Below the pieces are notes generated by a model. That model did no database searches, had not been told where the DNA came from, and was given only the letters and a program-made list of their open reading frames with translations. The position numbers and the translations under genes are program-made. A stretch of 64,000 nucleotides of DNA from NCBI RefSeq assembly GCF_020150455.1, contig NZ_CP083740.1, positions 2,790,001 to 2,854,000 on the forward strand. The letters run 5' to 3'. Shown here one piece after another: positions 24,644 through 32,848 of the stretch; position 1 is the stretch's first letter; each line of letters starts with the position of its first letter. The DNA comes from Bremerella sp. TYQ1. Lineage in GTDB: Bacteria > Planctomycetota > Planctomycetia > Pirellulales > Pirellulaceae.

Positions 24644-25669
24644 CTAGACCGTTTCGGCGTGCGGTTCTTCGACAGCGGCTGACTTATCGCTCAGACGCTG
24701 TCCGAGAGAACGTTCGAGCGAGCGAACTTCTTCCAGCAGGTTTTCTTCGTCTTCGTGGCTGATGACGGCCTGCGTTTGTTCTGGCAGAGGGTTGGCCTGA
24801 ACGCCGGTCCCCGTGTGGCAATAAATCGAGTTACGTCCGTTCGACTTGGCTCGGTACAACGCCGCATCGGCACGAGCGATCAATGTCTGTGGTTCGTCTG
24901 AAGCACTCGCTTGAGCCACGCCGCCACTAAGGGTAACCTTCAAACGATCTTCGACCGCCGCACGCACGCGTTCGGCAAAGATCATTCCGCCGGCCAAATC
25001 GGTGGATGGCATCAGAATGACGAACTCTTCGCCGCCGTATCGTGTGACGACATCGGTTTCGCGGACGCACGTATCGATCAGCGTCGCCACTTCCTGCAGC
25101 ACGCGATCCCCTTCCAGGTGACCATACTCGTCGTTGATCTTCTTGAAGTGGTCGACATCCAGAATGCAAAGTGAGAACGTCAGTTCGTAACGTTCCTTCA
25201 TCGCAAACAGGCTTTCCAGACTGTCGTCCAATGCACGGCGATTGCTCAGCCCGGTCAGTGGATCGGTACGCGACTCGGTAAACGTCATCAGCAAGTTGGC
25301 TTGCTGGCGAACTTCGTCGTAGGCGTTGGCAATTTGAGCCGAAAGACGCATCGTGGGGCTCAACATGCGTTCTGCTTCTTCGCACAACGTTTGCCACGAT
25401 TCGCCGGAATGGTCGGTTTCAGAACTCATCAGCACGATGCGTTCTTTGAAATGAGCGATGCTCGACTGATGCGAGGCCAAGTTACGACGGACTTCACGCG
25501 AGATTTCTTCCAGCTGTTGTACGATCGCTTTGGCACGCTTCAGTTCGCGACGCGCGTAGGCTTCCCCTACGGACACGTTGCGAGGTGTCTTCTTGCCGAT
25601 CACATAGCCAATCAATGCAACCAGTGCTAAGGCGGCCGGCGTTGGTATGCCAAAAATCCAGTCTTCCAT
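24644..25669 (-). CDS. GGDEF diguanylate cyclase
   Basis: A 341-residue protein. After an N-terminal membrane segment (FGIPTPAALALVALIGYVIG) and a helical sensor part (about residues 30-140), the GGDEF domain starts with DPLTGLSNRRALDDSLESL. It contains DVDHFKKINDEYGHLEGDRV and the active-site RYGGEEFVILMPS (GGEEF, functional form), then SGGVAQA and ADAALYRAKSNGRN. It makes cyclic di-GMP from two GTP. A canonical R-x-x-D product-inhibition site was not obvious to me. The short cytosolic tail is acidic. Confidence 0.9.
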   Translation of the reverse strand: MEDWIFGIPTPAALALVALIGYVIGKKTPRNVSVGEAYARRELKRAKAIVQQLEEISREVRRNLASHQSSIAHFKERIVLMSSETDHSGESWQTLCEEAERMLSPTMRLSAQIANAYDEVRQQANLLMTFTESRTDPLTGLSNRRALDDSLESLFAMKERYELTFSLCILDVDHFKKINDEYGHLEGDRVLQEVATLIDTCVRETDVVTRYGGEEFVILMPSTDLAGGMIFAERVRAAVEDRLKVTLSGGVAQASASDEPQTLIARADAALYRAKSNGRNSIYCHTGTGVQANPLPEQTQAVISHEDEENLLEEVRSLERSLGQRLSDKSAAVEEPHAETV

Positions 25670-25757
25670 CCTGGGTCAATCCTGCACGCTCAAAAAGTAA
25701 ATCAATGGGTAAGACGCAAATGTGGTGGGGGTTAGGTAGGCAATGTGGAATTTACTG

Positions 25758-25952
25758 TTAGCCGCGTGTCTTGCTTCCGACACCCTTCAAACACAAAATC
25801 CCGAATCCAACGACGACGACAAAAGCGATCGTCCATTCGACGGTGCCCATGTGCTCGACGAATTGTTCCGTCTCTCGAATTGCTTGCGCTACGAAGCCAC
25901 GCATGGTCGGGTATCCGAAACCTGGAGAAAGTTGACAAACAAGGTTCCACAT
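25758..25952 (-). CDS. Possible small membrane protein
   Basis: A frame of up to 64 residues with a plausible membrane segment VEWTIAFVVVVGFGILCLKG near its end and a basic tail. No clear ribosome-binding site precedes either candidate ATG; the internal one at 25904 gives a 48-residue protein. It sits upstream of the diguanylate cyclase on the same strand, so could be expressed with it. Confidence 0.35.
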   Translation of the reverse strand: MWNLVCQLSPGFGYPTMRGFVAQAIRETEQFVEHMGTVEWTIAFVVVVGFGILCLKGVGSKTRG

Positions 25953-26168
25953 TTCAACGTTAGGTCACGAACCGACGCTCTGGGGGGATTTCTAAGGGAA
26001 ATGCCTAGTTCGCGCGAACAGTTTGGCGGCAGAAGGGTCCGTAGAATCGGCACAGGCAGCAATTTCGATGGGCGAGCGAGCCCGAGAAAAAATTGCGGTC
26101 AAATAATCGCCAGGGGGGCCTTGAGTTTCAGAGCGATGGGCCTATATTAACGTATCTCAACACGAGTT

Positions 26169-26242
<74 letters not shown>

Positions 26243-26275
26243 CTTTTCCGTTTAAATCGGAAGCGATCTTTTGAA

Positions 26276-26312
26276 CATGGCAGTCCTAGGTTCCTAGAGA
26301 CTGCCATGTTTT
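26276..26312 (+). terminator. Terminator after tRNA-Asp
   Basis: A CATGGCAGTC/GACTGCCATG stem with an inner CTAGG/CCTAG, followed by TTTTA. Confidence 0.7.
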
Positions 26313-26338
26313 ACGCGCTGATCTTAAAGGAGTGTCTC

Positions 26339-26506
26339 GTGCAAGAGTCGTTTGAAACGATCGTCGGTTTTGAATTGAAAACAAACGAAGGCTATTCAAG
26401 CGTGTTGCTAAACCAGCAGGATGATTGCGTTGAAATTCATGTATCGCAAATCGACCGCCTGATAGAACTCTTGAAGTCCGCTAAGTCCGAACTTTCCAGC
26501 AACTAG
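26339..26506 (+). CDS. Small unknown protein
   Basis: A 55-residue protein. I chose the GTG at 26339 because AAAGGAG lies 6 bp upstream; the longer frame starts inside the tRNA. It reads as a compact acidic alpha/beta peptide (FETIVGFELKTNEGYSSVLL, then IDRLIELLKSAKSEL). No family is recognised. A structured hairpin follows the stop. Confidence 0.55.
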   Translation: MQESFETIVGFELKTNEGYSSVLLNQQDDCVEIHVSQIDRLIELLKSAKSELSSN

Positions 26507-26522
26507 GGCAAGTCCCGATAAG

Positions 26523-26614
26523 GGCCATTTGCCCGGGGTCGCAATGGAAACTCTTTGGCACTTGCTGCCAAAATCTCGTTTCGTGTACTACATTGCGACG
26601 CCGGGCTAATGGCC
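26523..26614. ncRNA. Nested long hairpin, candidate structured RNA or cruciform
   Basis: A 92-nt stretch folds into consecutive stems: GGCCAT/ATGGCC outside, then CCCGG/CCGGG, then TCGCAATG/CATTGCGA, then an inner TTGGCA/TGCCAA hairpin on a 43-nt loop, separated by small internal loops. It starts 16 bp after the preceding stop codon. There is no T-tract, so it is not an ordinary terminator. Candidates are a small RNA, a 3' UTR element or a cruciform mobile miniature element. Confidence 0.55.
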
Positions 26615-26887
26615 TAATCTTCTGAGAATCTTTCCGATCTATCCACCGTATTTCTATCCGGTGAAATCAGTCGTACATGTTTTCCTGATTTAACGACTTG
26701 CGCGGCCCACCGGAGTGCTACTCCGGTGCATTCTCATTCTCGCGACGCGAAAACTTAGCACCAAATTAACCATAGTGCTGCTGGATTTTTCACCAACCGA
26801 GGGCCCGCTGTCGGTGGAATACCAACCTCCCTGAAACTACAATGGCAGCCTTCTAGTTCGCGCGAAGTGACTCTTAAGGTGCAGCCC
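26615..26887. promoter_or_regulatory. Leader region of the SHD1 gene with small hairpins
   Basis: Non-coding. It has a CACCGGAG/CTCCGGTG hairpin at about 26708-26730 and a weaker CACCG/CGGTG one at about 26650. The right part is AT-richer and should contain the promoter for the next gene. Confidence 0.4.
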
Positions 26888-27889
26888 ATGAGTGAAGGCC
26901 GTCAGAATGTCGTGATTGTGCAAGGCGCAGAAAGCAATGGCTTGGGAATTGCCGGGTTCGTGCTCTCTCTTCTGGGCCTAATTACTTGCGGTCTGTTTGG
27001 CCCCTTGGGTTTTTTAGTTTCTCTTTTTGGCTTGGCTTATCGTCCACGCGGCTTCGCAGTGGCCGGCCTAGTGCTGGGTGGGCTAACCACAGGGATCTTT
27101 GCATTCTTTGGCTTTGCTCTGCTATCGACCTTGTTTGCAGCGGTTACTGGTATTCAGTTTGCAGCAAGTGAAGCGTCGAATTCGCTTCGAATGAAGGCAA
27201 GCAACCTGCAGATTGTCAACGAATTCAAAGAGTTTGGGGCAATACCATCAACCGAAAAAGGAAACGACATAATCAATGAGAACCGCAGCAAATCACAACC
27301 GTTTACAGGCTATCAGCGCGTCGATGAATTTCAGTACAAACTGACCGTTGCCGGCCTGGATCGAGAACTTGGTACTGAGGACGATCGAACCGAAGCGTTC
27401 GATATTCGTGAACAAGTTCGAGAGTATCAAGAATTTATTGACCTAGCTGCCAGTGACAAGGAGCAAGAACCGTCAGTACCGACACCTAAACCAAAAGCCA
27501 AAGTCGCCCCGACGAATGCTCAACCGGAGGCGGTAGCCCAAGAACCGGATCCACCCAAGATGCCTCGTCAGATTCCGTTACTGATGCCAAGCACACCGAC
27601 GGACACAGACCTCTCTGAAGCACCGACGATCGAGGATGCAAGTAGCAAAAAATTCAACCGCCAACCCTCAGCCCTAACTGGCTCAATCGAGTTTGACAAC
27701 GAGCCCGAACGATTGTGGCAATCAATCGATGGAAAGTTCTCGACCAACGCAACTCTTCTGAAATTTGATCGCGACAAGGAAGAGGTTAGCCTAAGAAAAC
27801 AAGATGGAACCAAGATCACAGTACCTATCAAAACTCTTTCGCTTGATGATCGAAACTACATTCGCAGGCAAGCACGCCAAGCCGAATAA
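26888..27889 (+). CDS. SHD1-domain membrane protein
   Basis: A 333-residue protein. Residues about 17-90 form DUF4190-like membrane helices (GIAGFVLSLLGLITCGLFGP, LGFLVSLFGLAYRPRGFAVA, GGLTTGIFAFFGFALLSTLF). A long hydrophilic, proline-rich linker leads to a C-terminal SHD1 (Sla1-homology) beta-barrel: RLWQSIDGKFSTNATLLKF, EEVSLRKQDGTKITVPI and TLSLDDRNYIRR. SHD1 proteins are a hallmark of planctomycetes. The start at 26888 lies behind AAGG; an in-frame GTG upstream is possible. Function unknown. Confidence 0.8.
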   Translation: MSEGRQNVVIVQGAESNGLGIAGFVLSLLGLITCGLFGPLGFLVSLFGLAYRPRGFAVAGLVLGGLTTGIFAFFGFALLSTLFAAVTGIQFAASEASNSLRMKASNLQIVNEFKEFGAIPSTEKGNDIINENRSKSQPFTGYQRVDEFQYKLTVAGLDRELGTEDDRTEAFDIREQVREYQEFIDLAASDKEQEPSVPTPKPKAKVAPTNAQPEAVAQEPDPPKMPRQIPLLMPSTPTDTDLSEAPTIEDASSKKFNRQPSALTGSIEFDNEPERLWQSIDGKFSTNATLLKFDRDKEEVSLRKQDGTKITVPIKTLSLDDRNYIRRQARQAE

Positions 27890-27917
27890 GCGGCAATAAT
27901 CTGCGATTCTATTTACG

Positions 27918-27947
27918 AAAGCCGCGGCCAATCGGTCGCGGCTTTTT
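27918..27947 (+). terminator. Terminator of the SHD1 gene
   Basis: A 9-bp stem AAAGCCGCG/CGCGGCTTT extended by G-C pairs, ending in TTTTT. About 30 bp after the stop. Confidence 0.8.
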
Positions 27948-28557
27948 GCTGCGCTGCCGCAAATTTCTTTTCACACTCAGCTTGACGCCTTAGCGTTTCC
28001 GGCTATCTTGGTCCTTCAGTACACGAAACGAGCGTCGCAATCACGCGGCCGATCACCTCCAACAATCTGCTGGTGATCCCTCTTAAAAACTCCCGCAAGT
28101 TCTTCGATAGACCGTTTGGTCTGATCCATCGTCTGCGCCACTAATCCGTACACATGTGCTTACTCGGCGGCGTGGTCACGATTGGTCGGAGTATCTTGCA
28201 CACACTCCGAAATTGATCGCAGCCGTTTCGCGGAAGTTTCCGGCGTTGGCTGCGACGCCGAGCTTTGGATGGTTCAGTAGCGGCGCGGATTACTTCGAAT
28301 CCCCGCGCCGCTGCTGGCCGCCTTCTCATGCAACGCTACCGCGTTGATGTGACAGTCAATGCTTGGCTCATTCGAACGGATGACTTTCATGCGTCGTACT
28401 TCCGTGCGCATATATCGAACGACCGAACAAAACGGCGTGAAAACGTCGCACCAATACGCGCGGGAAAGCGCGATCCCCAGGGAGGCCTTCACCCCGGCAG
28501 CTGCAGCGACGGACGCGAGGAGCAAGCAGCGATCGGAATCTTGCATGAGGCTGAACC
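27948..28557. other. Non-coding junction before the prophage integrase
   Basis: About 600 bp without a gene I can support. It holds a dyad at about 28277-28311 (GCGGCGCGG ... CCGCGCCGC with ATTACTTCGAAT between) and several other G/C-rich inverted segments. The left attachment site of the prophage is expected here, but I could not find a matching repeat at the other end. Confidence 0.45.
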
Positions 28558-29529
28558 ATGATTTCCCAACCACCCTTAACGCCCGCAGCCACGCTGCGTT
28601 TACTCTTCAAGCGTCACTACCTTCCGCACTGCATCGAAGATCCAACCAGCCGAAATATCGAAGGCTACCAGCGCGCGCTCGATTTGTGGGAGGAGCTTAC
28701 CGACAACCCCGGGATCAACGAAATCAGCTGCGAAACGCTTTCCGATTTCAAAGCCAAGTTAATGGCTTATCGCTTTCGCAGTCGACCGCTATCAGCCAAT
28801 ACGGTCCACAAGCACCTATCGCACATTCAATGGATTCTCGACCAGGCCGGACCGCCTGGCCGCCGCGGCAAGGAAAAGTCCGCGCTGGGTTATCTCGATC
28901 GAGTTCCTTATACCAAGCTTCCCAAACGACGAGAAACCTATCAGGACGAGATTCCGGCCGAAGAAGTGATTCGACTGTTTCATACAGCCGGTATGGATGC
29001 CACGTTCCCCAAACTGGATGGCATTTTGCCAGGACATCTTTGGCAGGCATTGTTTGGCGTGATGCTTTGTACGTCACTCCGAATCGGGCAATGTGCCGCG
29101 ATTCCCATGAGCGCGGTCCGTTGGAATCGAATGCAAATCCTGTTGCCCCACGAGATCTGCCGCAAGTCGAAAAAGGACGAACCGAAGCCGATCCATCCTT
29201 ACGCGATGCAACTGCTGATGCGGATCCGCGGGCCGCGAGACCTTTTGTTTCCCATCTTCCTAGAACGATCCAAGAAGACCTTCTACGACGAACTGCATCG
29301 CTTGCAGGACTTGGCCGGCGTGTCACACTTCGGCTTCCACGCAATCCGCGCGATCACACTAACCAGCTTGTCCGAGATCAACGCCGAAGCCGCGCAATTT
29401 GCGGCCGGTCATTCCAGCATGCGAACGACTCGGATCTATCAGAAGGTTCGCCTTTTGGAATCGGCTCAAGAAAAGCTAACGATCTTCGACGCCTTGAAAC
29501 ATGGACAGGGAGAATCAGAACTAGGCTAG
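28558..29529 (+). CDS. Tyrosine recombinase (prophage integrase)
   Basis: A 323-residue phage-type integrase. Residues about 5-100 form a SAM-like core-binding domain (RLLFKRHYLPHCIEDP, YRFRSRPLSANTVHKHLSHI). The catalytic domain carries CTSLRIGQCAAIP (first Arg), a Lys in the beta turn after PHEICRKSKKDEPK, HFGFHAIRAITLTSL (H-x-x-R) and AAGHSSMRTTRIYQKVR with the last His and nucleophilic Tyr. All catalytic residues are visible. It leads the prophage region, so it probably drives its integration. Confidence 0.9.
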   Translation: MISQPPLTPAATLRLLFKRHYLPHCIEDPTSRNIEGYQRALDLWEELTDNPGINEISCETLSDFKAKLMAYRFRSRPLSANTVHKHLSHIQWILDQAGPPGRRGKEKSALGYLDRVPYTKLPKRRETYQDEIPAEEVIRLFHTAGMDATFPKLDGILPGHLWQALFGVMLCTSLRIGQCAAIPMSAVRWNRMQILLPHEICRKSKKDEPKPIHPYAMQLLMRIRGPRDLLFPIFLERSKKTFYDELHRLQDLAGVSHFGFHAIRAITLTSLSEINAEAAQFAAGHSSMRTTRIYQKVRLLESAQEKLTIFDALKHGQGESELG

Positions 29530-29690
29530 GCCGAACTTTTAGTTGTCCTCCCCTGCCCTTCCCTTTGCACCATCGTGCGATCTGAACCAAAAGGAGAAAA
29601 CGGGAATGGATTCCACGAAGCCGAGCAAACAAATTGTTAAGTCACAAGCGATCATCGCATGCGATGTTGTCGCGGTTTTCGACCATCAGA

Positions 29691-29728
29691 AAACGCCCGC
29701 GCGAGGTTTGCGCGGGCGTTTCTTTTTT
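29691..29728 (+). terminator. Strong terminator before csrA
   Basis: A perfect 12-bp stem AAACGCCCGCGC with a GAGGTTT loop and six-T tail. It isolates csrA from the integrase. Confidence 0.9.
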
Positions 29729-29772
29729 GCCCCCTTGGTCGCTAACGCGGCCGCTAGTGAAAGGATTCCGAA

Positions 29773-29976
29773 ATGCTAGTTCTATCGCGTCGCGTAGGTG
29801 AGTCGGTCCAAATCGATCAAGACGTTTCGGTCACCGTTTTAAAGGTGAAAGGCGACCGCGTCCGCCTTGGCATCGCCGCCCCCAACGATATCAAAGTTCA
29901 CCGCCAAGAGATCTGGTTGAAGATCCAAGACGGCGACGACGAAACCGGCCAAACGGAAGCGAAGCCGGCAGCCTAA
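29773..29976 (+). CDS. csrA: CsrA-family RNA-binding translational regulator
   Basis: A 67-residue CsrA with all family marks: MLVLSRRVGESVQIDQDVSV, GDRVRLGIAAP, and VHRQEIW with the RNA-binding Arg. CsrA dimers bind GGA motifs near ribosome-binding sites and repress or stabilise mRNAs. AAAGGA lies about 9 bp before the ATG. Placed next to the integrase, it is likely phage-encoded and may rewire host or phage translation. The C-terminal tail is acidic and Ala-rich. Confidence 0.9.
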   Translation: MLVLSRRVGESVQIDQDVSVTVLKVKGDRVRLGIAAPNDIKVHRQEIWLKIQDGDDETGQTEAKPAA

Positions 29977-30053
29977 ACACATAGTTCTACGCTCGGTTCC
30001 TACCGACGCGTTTCTTAGAAGGAGTTTTCCCCGATGTTACGAGAACGGACTTT

Positions 30054-30105
30054 GATCGCGTCGGCAATCTGTCGGCAAGGTGTCGACACATTCGCGACAC
30101 AATCA
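30054..30105. promoter_or_regulatory. Repeated GTCGGCAA sites upstream of the replication gene
   Basis: A 14-bp motif GATCGCGTCGGCAA at 30054 is followed by GTCGGCAA and GTCGACAC at about 11-bp spacing, close to one helical turn. The same 14-mer recurs at 30512 inside the gene, there followed by an inverted half (GCCGACAA). This suggests an operator for the early genes or replication-origin sites bound by the gene's own product. Confidence 0.45.
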
Positions 30106-30125
30106 CGGAAAGGAGCGCGGTAGCC

Positions 30126-31118
30126 ATGGCAGGCGAGTGGATGCAAATCGACATCGACATTATGGAAAAGCCGGAGTTCCTAAGAATCATCGAGATCACC
30201 GGCGAAACGGATGAGGTGGTTTTGTTCCGTCTGGTGAGGTTGTGGGCCTGGATCGAACGCGCGACGACCGACGGTATTTTCCCCGGCCTGACGATCGACA
30301 CGCTGGCCCGAAAGTTTGGCGGCGATCGCGAATTTTGGGAGGCCTTAGCAGATCCGGCCGTTGATTGGCTGTGGATCCATCCGGAAGGCCTGCAGATTCC
30401 CCGCTACGAAAAGCGGTTCGACAAGTCGGCCAAGCGTCGCGCACAAGATGCGAAGTCGAAGGCAAAGAAACGCCAGGCTTCCGCGGATAAGGCCAAGCCG
30501 GTCAAGCATCGGATCGCGTCGGCAACGTGCCGACAAAATGACGACCAAGAAAACAGTGAGAACAAGAACAACAATTTAACTGGTCAGAGTATCAGCGAAC
30601 CGGCGCGCACACCTTCCAAGCAGAAACAACCCGCGGCAGCTGTTCCCCCTGATCACTCTGACCAAGTAAAAGCGAAGGAAGGGGAGAAGGCCCAAGGCGA
30701 ACTGTTTACCGAAGTCGAGCTGGCCCGCGTGGTCGACGTTGCCGAAGAGCTATTTCGCCAGGCGAACTATAGCGGCGACGACGGCGGGATCTTCTACAAG
30801 GCGGCCGCGATCTTGGAAGCCAATCCCGGCCCGCTAACGCGTCATAAGCTGACCGACGCTGCCCGCGGCTGCCGCGGATCGGCGAACCCGCCTGGCTACT
30901 TCCGGCAGTCGATGCGGAATATCTGCCCCGACTTCGACGATAGGGCGTTGGGCGTCTGGATAGAACCACGCTGGCCGAAGGAACCGCCAAACAAGATACC
31001 GCGCAAAAGACGCGCCGAGCTGCAGCTGCGAGGCGTCCCGAAAGGATCCGCGGCCGGCCACGATCCCGAGCAACGGCGCGATGAGGTTCTGGCACAACTG
31101 GCAGAAGTCGGCACGTAA
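30126..31118 (+). CDS. Phage replication organiser-like protein
   Basis: A 330-residue protein. The N-terminal domain (MAGEWMQIDIDIMEKPEFLR to about residue 105) has the layout of phage replisome organiser winged helices, with VVLFRLVRLWAWIERATTDG and WEALADPAVDWLWI. A disordered Lys/Ala/Gln linker (about 110-200) follows, then a helical C-terminal domain typical of DnaD-like or helicase-loader ends. The repeated GATCGCGTCGGCAA site falls in the linker-coding DNA, as in lambda O where the origin lies inside the gene. Proposed role: origin binding and helicase recruitment. Confidence 0.6.
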   Translation: MAGEWMQIDIDIMEKPEFLRIIEITGETDEVVLFRLVRLWAWIERATTDGIFPGLTIDTLARKFGGDREFWEALADPAVDWLWIHPEGLQIPRYEKRFDKSAKRRAQDAKSKAKKRQASADKAKPVKHRIASATCRQNDDQENSENKNNNLTGQSISEPARTPSKQKQPAAAVPPDHSDQVKAKEGEKAQGELFTEVELARVVDVAEELFRQANYSGDDGGIFYKAAAILEANPGPLTRHKLTDAARGCRGSANPPGYFRQSMRNICPDFDDRALGVWIEPRWPKEPPNKIPRKRRAELQLRGVPKGSAAGHDPEQRRDEVLAQLAEVGT

Positions 31119-31135
31119 CCACAAAGGAAAGCAAT

Positions 31136-31351
31136 ATGCCCCGATATCGATGCCTTGTCCGAACGTGCGACCACGCACGCCAGGATGGCCAGCTATTTTG
31201 TCGGCCGCATTGGTTCGCCTTGTCTGCCGAGTTACGCGGCCGGATCTGGCGACTATTCCGAAACCAACCAGGCGGCAGCGAACACCGCGCCGCGATCCGT
31301 GAAGCGATCCGCCTGGCCAACAAGCAAGCGAAGGAGCAACGCACAAGATGA
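31136..31351 (+). CDS. Small zinc-finger-like early protein
   Basis: A 71-residue basic protein starting MPRYRCLVRTCDHARQDGQL, with Cys/Cys/His/Cys/His spacing (C6, C11, H13, C22, H25) that could hold a zinc ion. A basic helical tail follows (REAIRLANKQAKEQRTR). It overlaps the next gene by 4 bp (ATGA), so translation is coupled. Function unknown. Confidence 0.6.
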   Translation: MPRYRCLVRTCDHARQDGQLFCRPHWFALSAELRGRIWRLFRNQPGGSEHRAAIREAIRLANKQAKEQRTR

Positions 31352-31854
31352 GCATCGCGCAACCGATCGACCTGGTTGTTTGGGTGGGACCTGGTCGCGA
31401 CCATTCGCCAATCCTACAGCATACGAAGATCGAAACGCCAGGCGGCGAGATCACCTTGCGGGCGAACCTGGTGTTGTACATGGCACCGGCCGACGTTCCG
31501 AAGGAGCCAGGCCTCTACCTGGTGAAAGCCGACGCCCAAGTGTTCAAACGGCCAGGCTACGGCACCGACTGCCGGCTGATCTTCCGGAAGGCCAAGCAAG
31601 TCGCCGGCGACCTGGCCGAACTAGTCCGAGGCCATGCGACCCACTGGGATCAAAACGGCGACCCGGTCGCGGATCCGCATAGCTACGCCAGCGACGCGAT
31701 CATGGCACCTGGCGAAGTGTTTGAGCTCTTCCGCGGATGGCACAACGGACCGCGGTTCTTTCATGTGTTCGAGACGACTACCGGCATCGAGGTCGAAGAA
31801 ATCGGTCGCGATGAATTCGAGCAGCAAAGCAACGCAAAGAAAGGGGCGGCCTGA
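31348..31854 (+). CDS. Unknown early phage protein
   Basis: A 168-residue beta-rich soluble protein (IDLVVWVGPGRDH, EITLRANLVLYMAP, GLYLVKADAQVFK). It overlaps neighbours by 4 bp and 1 bp at its two ends, marking a tight early operon. No family or catalytic motif is recognised. Confidence 0.55.
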   Translation: MSIAQPIDLVVWVGPGRDHSPILQHTKIETPGGEITLRANLVLYMAPADVPKEPGLYLVKADAQVFKRPGYGTDCRLIFRKAKQVAGDLAELVRGHATHWDQNGDPVADPHSYASDAIMAPGEVFELFRGWHNGPRFFHVFETTTGIEVEEIGRDEFEQQSNAKKGAA

Positions 31855-32024
31855 TGCCCGAAAAGAAACGCGATCCGAACGAATGGCGGAACTACTTCTG
31901 GAAGTGTAACCGCTGCTACGTGATCAGAACGCCGCTGGTTGGATATTGTCCTCGGTGCGCTTCGCCCGAGTTTACTCTGCTGGAACGTGCCGCCATGGTC
32001 GGTAAGCAATTGAATCTCTTCTAG
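31854..32024 (+). CDS. Small zinc-ribbon protein
   Basis: A 56-residue protein with two CxxC knuckles, FWKCNRCYVI and GYCPRCASPEF, a standard zinc ribbon. Its ATG shares a base with the preceding TGA. It was read directly because it is short. Likely a nucleic-acid- or protein-binding accessory. Confidence 0.65.
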   Translation: MPEKKRDPNEWRNYFWKCNRCYVIRTPLVGYCPRCASPEFTLLERAAMVGKQLNLF

Positions 32025-32043
32025 GGAAGGAAACCCGGAAGCG

Positions 32044-32139
32044 ATGGAAAAAAGCAAAGCGATCGGACTGCCCCCCCGCGATCGCACCTATCAACCAATT
32101 CACCAGGCCAGCCAAAGCCGGCCAAATATCCTTTTTTAG
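32044..32139 (+). CDS. Possible 31-residue peptide
   Basis: A short frame with AGGAAA 8 bp before its ATG, reading MEKSKAIGLPPRDRTYQPIH and ending in NILF. It fits the spacing of the operon (20 bp after one stop, 24 bp before the next start), but length and composition alone are weak support. Confidence 0.3.
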   Translation: MEKSKAIGLPPRDRTYQPIHQASQSRPNILF

Positions 32140-32163
32140 TTCTTTATTGAAAGGCCCCCTACG

Positions 32164-32457
32164 ATGACTCAAGCCCCCAAGATTAGCAAAGCCGACGCGA
32201 TTCGATCACACCTGGAAACAAATCCCGACGCGTCGCCAACGACGATCGCCAAAGCATTGCGGAAAGCTGGCTACAAAGATCTTACGCCGCAATATGTCAG
32301 CACGATTAAGAGCATGGACAAACGAAAGTCGGCCGGAACATCGCGACGCGGTCCGCTAACTGGTGACGACTTGATCGCTACCAAGGAATTCGTTGCAAAG
32401 CTTGGCGGCCTGGAACGTGCCAAGCATTCGATCGAGATGCTGCAGAAGTTGAATTAG
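32164..32457 (+). CDS. Small HTH-like protein
   Basis: A 97-residue protein with a winged-helix-like N-terminus: KADAIRSHLETNPDASPTTI, then AKALRKAGYKDLTPQYVSTI, the pattern of small regulators that read the next step of a program. The C-terminal helix (FVAKLGGLERAKHSIEMLQK) is probably for dimerisation. It may be a phage transcription regulator. Confidence 0.6.
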   Translation: MTQAPKISKADAIRSHLETNPDASPTTIAKALRKAGYKDLTPQYVSTIKSMDKRKSAGTSRRGPLTGDDLIATKEFVAKLGGLERAKHSIEMLQKLN

Positions 32458-32470
32458 GAGCGCGGCAGCT

Positions 32471-32812
32471 ATGCGGAACATGAGCTGCGCTCTAACGAAA
32501 ACCCAGATTCGCGACGGATCGAAAACGGTAACGCGTCGCGATGCATGGTTGAAGCTGCAGGCCGGCGATCTGTTGCGGCCAGTAAATAAAACGGTGGGTT
32601 CCAAGAAGGGGGAGCGACCGCACCCCCTTCTGCCCGTCGGGCACCATTTGCGCGTGGTATCGGTCCGCCGCGAACCGTTGGAGGCGATCACGCAAGAGGA
32701 CGTGATCGCCGAAGGCTTCTCCGAGATGACGCCGGCCGCACCCAAAGCATGCACAGCGAATACAATTGCGCAGCAATGCGCTGTGAGGAGCATAGGTGAA
32801 GGTTCGGCTTGA
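32471..32812 (+). pseudogene. ASCH-family phage protein, truncated by integron relic
   Basis: The first 89 or so residues match phage ASCH proteins: MRNMSCALTKTQIRDGSKTV, then TVTRRDAWLKLQAGDLLRPV and RVVSVRREPLEAITQEDVIA, up to GFSEMTPA. Family members continue with an EF...M helix and a CTPDT...RIEF end. Here the match stops at about 32738 and unrelated residues follow to a chance stop. The break coincides with the start of cassette DNA, so the gene was split by an insertion. ASCH folds bind RNA or nucleotide-like ligands. The missing 3' end was not found nearby. Confidence 0.65.
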
Positions 32813-32848
32813 GCACCTTGCTGAGTGAAACTGCGTACTTCACGATTA

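Noticed and set aside
28359..29585. A 408-codon open frame overlapping the prophage integrase in another phase
   Set aside because: Its composition is Arg/Ser/Ala-rich without secondary-structure pattern, and the overlapping integrase shows all catalytic motifs. It is a shadow frame of G/C-rich DNA.
29606..29779. A 57-codon frame with a good ribosome-binding site before csrA
   Set aside because: The perfect terminator at 29691-29728 lies inside it, so the second half would be read through a strong hairpin. The ribosome-binding site may belong to a shorter leader peptide, but there is too little to support it.
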